Assembly (NCBI GenBank): GCA_027024125.1
Contig: JALVSV010000485.1
Coordinates: forward strand, 1-8,639
Direction: 5' to 3'
Length of the DNA: 8,639 nucleotides
DNA from: Methylothermaceae bacterium
GTDB lineage: Bacteria > Pseudomonadota > Gammaproteobacteria > Methylococcales > Methylothermaceae
Within the stretch, counting starts at the first letter, position 1. Each line of letters starts with the position of its first letter. Under the pieces are notes generated by a model. The model made no database searches. It was not told the origin of the DNA and was given only the letters and a program-made list of their open reading frames with translations. Positions 6,285 through 8,639 of this stretch are shown one piece after another. The position numbers and the translations under genes were made by a program.

Positions 6285-7204
6285 CAGTCGTTATCCTTGG
6301 TCTGGTCCAAAACCTGCTTTGCCACTTCTCCGATCCCGGCTATGGAACCAATGACCCCCGAAGCCTCCAGGGGCATCATGATCAGCTTCTGGTTGTCGGC
6401 AGAGGCAATCTGTTTGAGCGCCTCCACATAGCGCTGGGCGATGAAATAGTTGATCGCCTGAATGTCACCTTTTTCGATAGCCTGCGATACCATCATCGTA
6501 GCCTTGGCTTCGGCCTGGGCCAACCGCTCTCTCGCCTCGGCTTCACGGAAGGCCGCTTCTTTCTCCCCTTCCGCCTTGAGGATCGCGGCCTGTTTTTCCC
6601 CTTCGGCCTTGAGGATTTCCGCCTGTCTCTCCCCTTCGGCTTCAAGGATCTGGGCGCGTTTCTCGCGCTCGGCCTTCATCTGCCTGGCCATGGCATCCAC
6701 CAGATCCTGGGGTGGAGATATATCCTTGATCTCGACCCGGGTGATCTTGACCCCCCAGGCCATGGTGGCCTCGTTGACGACCGTCAGCAAACGCTCGTTG
6801 ATCTCGTCCCGTTTGGACAGCAGTTCGTCGAGATCCATCGACCCCATCACCGTGCGGATGTTGGTCATGGCCAGATTGAGGATCGCCAGTTCAAGATTGT
6901 TGACCTCGTAGGCGGAACGGGCAGCATCCAGGACCTGATAGAACACCACCCCATCGACCTTCACCATGGCATTGTCCTTGGTGATCACCTCCTGGCTCGG
7001 AATGTCGAGAACCTGCTCCATCACGTTGATCTTGCGGCCCACACTGTCGACAAAGGGAATGATGAAATGGAGACCGGGGGACAGGGTCTTGATATACTGA
7101 CCAAACCTTTCCACCGTATATTCCATCCCCTGGGGTACCACTTTGATCCCGGCAAAGATCAGTGCCACAGCAACCACCAGCAGCACCACGAAAAAAACTG
7201 TCAT
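6284..7204 (-). CDS. qmcA: SPFH/band 7 (stomatin-like) membrane protein, QmcA family
   Basis: This 306-residue protein has an N-terminal membrane anchor (residues 2-19) and a band 7/SPFH domain (about 20-180) with [26 protein letters not shown] and [20 protein letters not shown] long Ala/Glu-rich coiled coil (about 175-235) and a conserved tail ([27 protein letters not shown]) follow. The pattern and length match E. coli QmcA. Such proteins oligomerise on the membrane into ring- or cage-like assemblies with NfeD partners and influence protease access and lipid microdomains. The coiled coil holds three consecutive 11-residue units beginning IL(E/K)AEGE, encoded by 33-bp units at 6551-6649. The first in-frame start is a GTG at 7207 directly before the ATG at 7204. 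GAGGT (7214-7210) is 2 nt from the GTG but 5 nt from the ATG, so the ATG is preferred. NfeD follows with a 1-nt overlap. Confidence 0.94.
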   Translation of the reverse strand: MTVFFVVLLVVAVALIFAGIKVVPQGMEYTVERFGQYIKTLSPGLHFIIPFVDSVGRKINVMEQVLDIPSQEVITKDNAMVKVDGVVFYQVLDAARSAYEVNNLELAILNLAMTNIRTVMGSMDLDELLSKRDEINERLLTVVNEATMAWGVKITRVEIKDISPPQDLVDAMARQMKAEREKRAQILEAEGERQAEILKAEGEKQAAILKAEGEKEAAFREAEARERLAQAEAKATMMVSQAIEKGDIQAINYFIAQRYVEALKQIASADNQKLIMMPLEASGVIGSIAGIGEVAKQVLDQTKDND

Positions 7205-7248
7205 CACGCACCTCGCTAAACAATCCCAAACGCCGATACTCTATCGAA

Positions 7249-7277
7249 AGCATAGATTTCCTTCCATGGAAGGACAA
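7249..7277 (-). promoter_or_regulatory. Probable promoter of the qmcA-nfeD operon
   Basis: On the minus strand TTGTCC (7277-7272) and TATGCT (7254-7249) are separated by 17 bp, each matching its consensus at four of six positions. The start would lie near 7242, about 38 nt before the ATG at 7204. The spacer and -35 edge contain a perfect 14-bp palindrome CCTTCCATGGAAGG (7260-7273), a possible repressor site. The rest of the gap 7208-7405 shows nothing else I can support. Confidence 0.45.
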
Positions 7278-7405
7278 GCCATCTGGGTATTTCGAAGTGA
7301 AGTACTGACAATTTGAGTATCAGAGCCAGGTGGTTGAGTCTGAACCAAAAGAAACTTTGAGGAGGTGCTTTCGGGCAGGAAAAGGATTTAAAATGCGTGG
7401 AATTT

Positions 7406-7423
7406 CAAAAACCCCGGCGGGGT
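7406..7423 (-). terminator. Intrinsic terminator after the small membrane protein gene
   Basis: On the minus strand ACCCC-GCC-GGGGT (7423-7411) is followed by a run of T (five including the last stem base, 7411-7407). It begins 19 nt after the TGA of the 93-aa gene. The plus-strand side has no T run, so it works for minus-strand transcription only. The stem is short but all GC apart from its end pair. Confidence 0.65.
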
Positions 7424-7441
7424 GTGCTAATCGGGACGCGA

Positions 7442-7723
7442 TCAATCAGGCGGCTCTGTTTCCCCACCCTGGTCTTGCAATGCATCCAGGGATCTCTTCC
7501 GCAATTGTGACTCACGGACGACTCCGACCCCCCAGATTCCCCAGGAAGCGGTCTTGACCATCAACAACGGCACCGCGATCAGCTTGACCCCCCAGATCAA
7601 GATGGCAACAGCGCCCACCCCGGAAAGCCCCCAGGCAAACAGTCCTGTGCGACCACCAACGATCACCTTGATCGACAGGCGTTTATGGACTGCCCGACCT
7701 AGCTTCTTCAGGATGTCTTTCAT
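7442..7723 (-). CDS. Small hypothetical inner-membrane protein
   Basis: This 93-residue protein is not recognised. It has a strongly basic N-terminus (MKDILKKLGRAVHKRL), a hydrophobic stretch at about 27-68 that can form two closely spaced membrane segments with many Gly and Trp residues, and a charged tail (about 70-93) ending in acidic and Pro residues. The basic N-terminus suggests a cytoplasmic start, and the two segments a hairpin with both ends inside. The best ribosome binding site is a weak GGGG (7735-7732), 8 nt before the ATG. An intrinsic terminator 19 nt after the stop supports it as a real, separately transcribed gene. It lies upstream of and in line with qmcA-nfeD, but the terminator and the separate qmcA promoter argue against one operon. 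Confidence 0.65.
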   Translation of the reverse strand: MKDILKKLGRAVHKRLSIKVIVGGRTGLFAWGLSGVGAVAILIWGVKLIAVPLLMVKTASWGIWGVGVVRESQLRKRSLDALQDQGGETEPPD

Positions 7724-7795
7724 CGACTATACCCCATTCTCTCCCTCACAGGATAATGGAATAACCGTCATAGAACTGTAATATTTATTCATATT

Positions 7796-7814
7796 CATAT
7801 GACTTCCATATGAC
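7796..7814. repeat. Helically phased CATATGAC direct repeat
   Basis: CATATGAC occurs at 7796-7803 and 7807-7814, 11 bp apart, one helical turn. It lies in the AT-rich gap between the small membrane protein and the IS element, 70-90 bp upstream of the former's ATG. It could be an activator site for that gene, but I found no convincing promoter boxes beside it. The remainder of 7724-7886 shows nothing further. Confidence 0.3.
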
Positions 7815-7886
7815 CTTTGAATTCCCTTGAAACCATATACATCCATCTGCATTCTAAGTTCGGCACAATCCAATAAGGAAATACCA

Positions 7887-7951
7887 CCCCCTGTGTCAGC
7901 ATACTTGTCCATCTGGTAATCTGGAATTCCAGAATGGAATTCCACAGGGGG
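7887..7951. repeat. Inverted repeat with twin TGGAATTCCA palindromes at the IS left end
   Basis: CCCCCTGTG (7887-7895) and CACAGGGGG (7943-7951) form a perfect 9-bp inverted repeat with a 47-bp interior. The interior contains the 10-bp palindrome TGGAATTCCA (7922-7931), repeated at 7935-7944, 13 bp apart; the second copy overlaps the right arm by two bases. The structure ends 3 nt before the Shine-Dalgarno GGAGAG of orfA, so it could protect orfA from read-through translation or serve as transposase binding sites. Confidence 0.55.
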
Positions 7952-7967
7952 CTGGAGAGAATAAGCG

Positions 7968-8459
7968 ATGCGATATCCGAAGGAGAGAAAGGAAGCGGTG
8001 TTGAAGAAAATGCTTCCGCCGAACAACAAGTCTATCCGGGAGATTGCCCGGGATGAAGGGATCTGTGAGGCGACCTTGTACAACTGGCGCAAGAAGGCCC
8101 GTGCGGAAGGCCGGTTGCTGCCTGATGGAGACACCACACCGAATGGATGGAGCGCTGCTGACAAATTTGCGGCAGTCTTGGAGACGGCGGCAATGAATGA
8201 GGCAGAGCTGTCGGAATACTGCCGCAAACGGGGTCTGTATCCGGCCCAGATCCAGCAATGGCGGGAAGCCTGCGAGCAGGCTAATGATTGGGATCGAAGC
8301 CAGACCAAACGTCTGACAGAAGCCCGCAAGGAGGATGAAAAGCGGATCAAGGTCCTGGAGCGGGAACTTCGGCAGAAAGAGAAAGCCCTGGCGGAAACGG
8401 CGGCCTTACTGGTGCTGTCAAAAAAACTCGAGGCGATCTGGGGGGACGAGGAAAAATGA
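7968..8459 (+). CDS. IS3-family transposase OrfA (helix-turn-helix protein)
   Basis: This 163-residue DNA-binding subunit belongs to an IS3-family transposase. Residues about 21-46 (IREIARDEGICEATLYNWRKK) form the first helix-turn-helix. Residues about 62-98 (KFAAVLETAAMNEAELSEYC through QIQQWREACEQ) look like a second, related one. Residues about 118-155 form a charged coiled coil (leucine-zipper-like, RIKVLERELRQKEKALAETA) for multimerisation. It is longer than the roughly 100-residue OrfA of simple IS3 members because of the doubled DNA-binding part, a form I recognise from other proteobacterial IS3 elements. The start is supported by GGAGAG (7954-7959) at 8 nt. The stop overlaps the orfB start as ATGA. 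No frameshift or stop is seen, so it appears intact. Confidence 0.92.
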   Translation: MRYPKERKEAVLKKMLPPNNKSIREIARDEGICEATLYNWRKKARAEGRLLPDGDTTPNGWSAADKFAAVLETAAMNEAELSEYCRKRGLYPAQIQQWREACEQANDWDRSQTKRLTEARKEDEKRIKVLERELRQKEKALAETAALLVLSKKLEAIWGDEEK

Positions 8460-8639
8460 CTAGCATCCCAGATCGCCGCCGTATTCTTAAGCTGGTCGAA
8501 GAGGCGCAGTCCCAGGGGGCCAGGCGCGCCAAGGTCTGTGATCTGTTGGGGATTCATACCCGCACCCTGTCCAGATGGCAGGACGATACCGGCCAGGTCA
8601 GGCCTGATGGGCGTCCCGAAGCCGATCGTTCGGCCCCCG
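8456..8639 (+). CDS. IS3-family transposase OrfB, N-terminal fragment (truncated by window end)
   Basis: About 61 residues are visible, beginning MTSIPDRRRILKLVEEAQSQ. The segment GARRAKVCDLLGIHTRTLSR is a helix-turn-helix typical of the OrfB N-terminus in this IS group. The DDE (rve) catalytic core should follow beyond the window. The ATG overlaps the orfA TGA in the -1 frame relative to orfA, with GAGG (8448-8451) closely upstream. Translational coupling, or -1 slippage on the A run at 8452-8456, could produce OrfB or an OrfAB fusion. The gene is open to the last base. Confidence 0.88.
   Translation, partial: MTSIPDRRRILKLVEEAQSQGARRAKVCDLLGIHTRTLSRWQDDTGQVRPDGRPEADRSAP

Larger units (their letters stand above)
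7887..8639 (+). mobile_element. IS3-family insertion sequence, left part (cut by the window end)
   Basis: The element is recognised from its two overlapping genes in orfA/orfB arrangement. The exact left end is uncertain. A TG start at 7892 (TGTGTCAGCATACTTGTCC) is the best candidate for the left inverted repeat, since IS3 elements usually begin TG and the distance to orfA (about 75 nt) is typical; the hairpin arm from 7887 may also belong. The right end, the catalytic part of orfB and any target duplication lie beyond the window, so the boundary cannot be proved here. Confidence 0.7.

Noticed and set aside
6260..7219. A 319-codon plus-strand frame opposite qmcA.
   Set aside because: It is the antisense of the repetitive coiled coil; its His/Leu/Asp/Gly-rich repeats mirror qmcA codons.
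7235..7321. Inverted repeat GATACTC (7235-7241) / GAGTATC (7315-7321).
   Set aside because: It is seven bases separated by over 70 bp in AT-rich DNA, which is expected by chance.
8448..8459. Classic IS3 -1 slippery heptamer at the orfA/orfB junction.
   Set aside because: The sequence is G GAA AAA followed by TGA, not the canonical A AAA AAG; reinitiation at the overlapping ATG is simpler. Weak slippage is not excluded.
7727..8557. A 276-codon open frame antisense to the transposase.
   Set aside because: It spans both orfA and the IS left end, is Ser/Arg-rich, and is the mirror of a well-recognised transposase.

Overview
The window reads as a moderately GC-rich proteobacterial chromosome segment, most likely gammaproteobacterial. 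The RimO, QmcA and NfeD proteins follow the enterobacterial versions closely, and a PEP-CTERM protein points to an environmental, exopolysaccharide- or biofilm-forming lineage. I cannot name a genus. The genes are mostly single transcription units facing different ways, with an insertion sequence at the right edge.

Layout, left to right. A beta-hydroxyacid dehydrogenase (38-910, +) is followed by a 163-bp gap. That gap holds a strong sigma-54 type -24/-12 promoter and a leader hairpin that covers the ribosome binding site of a secreted PEP-CTERM protein (1074-1916, +). The PEP-CTERM gene converges on and overlaps by 13 bp the end of rimO (1904-3259, -), the ribosomal protein S12 methylthiotransferase. 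Upstream of rimO is about 540 bp without a gene (3260-3798). Its centre is a mosaic of perfect hairpins enclosed by two nested inverted repeats (3416-3693 inside 3368-3724). Several loops carry AGGGA or AGGA. This is the most unusual stretch of the window; it could be a dispersed hairpin-type mobile repeat or a structured RNA of CsrB/RsmZ style.

Next is a large membrane protein (3799-5742, +) that fuses an HTTM domain to a DCC (DUF393) thiol-disulfide domain and an uncharacterised C-terminal part. Then comes a translationally coupled pair on the minus strand, a QmcA-like SPFH protein (6284-7204) and its NfeD partner (5817-6284), transcribed from a promoter near 7249-7277. A small two-segment membrane protein (7442-7723, -) has its own intrinsic terminator. 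The right edge is the left part of an IS3-family element with orfA (7968-8459) and the start of orfB (8456 to the window end).

The genes do not form one pathway. The clearest functional units are the QmcA/NfeD pair, the sigma-54-driven exosortase substrate (no exosortase or PrsK/PrsR genes are in the window) and the IS element. I see no tRNA, rRNA or CRISPR array.
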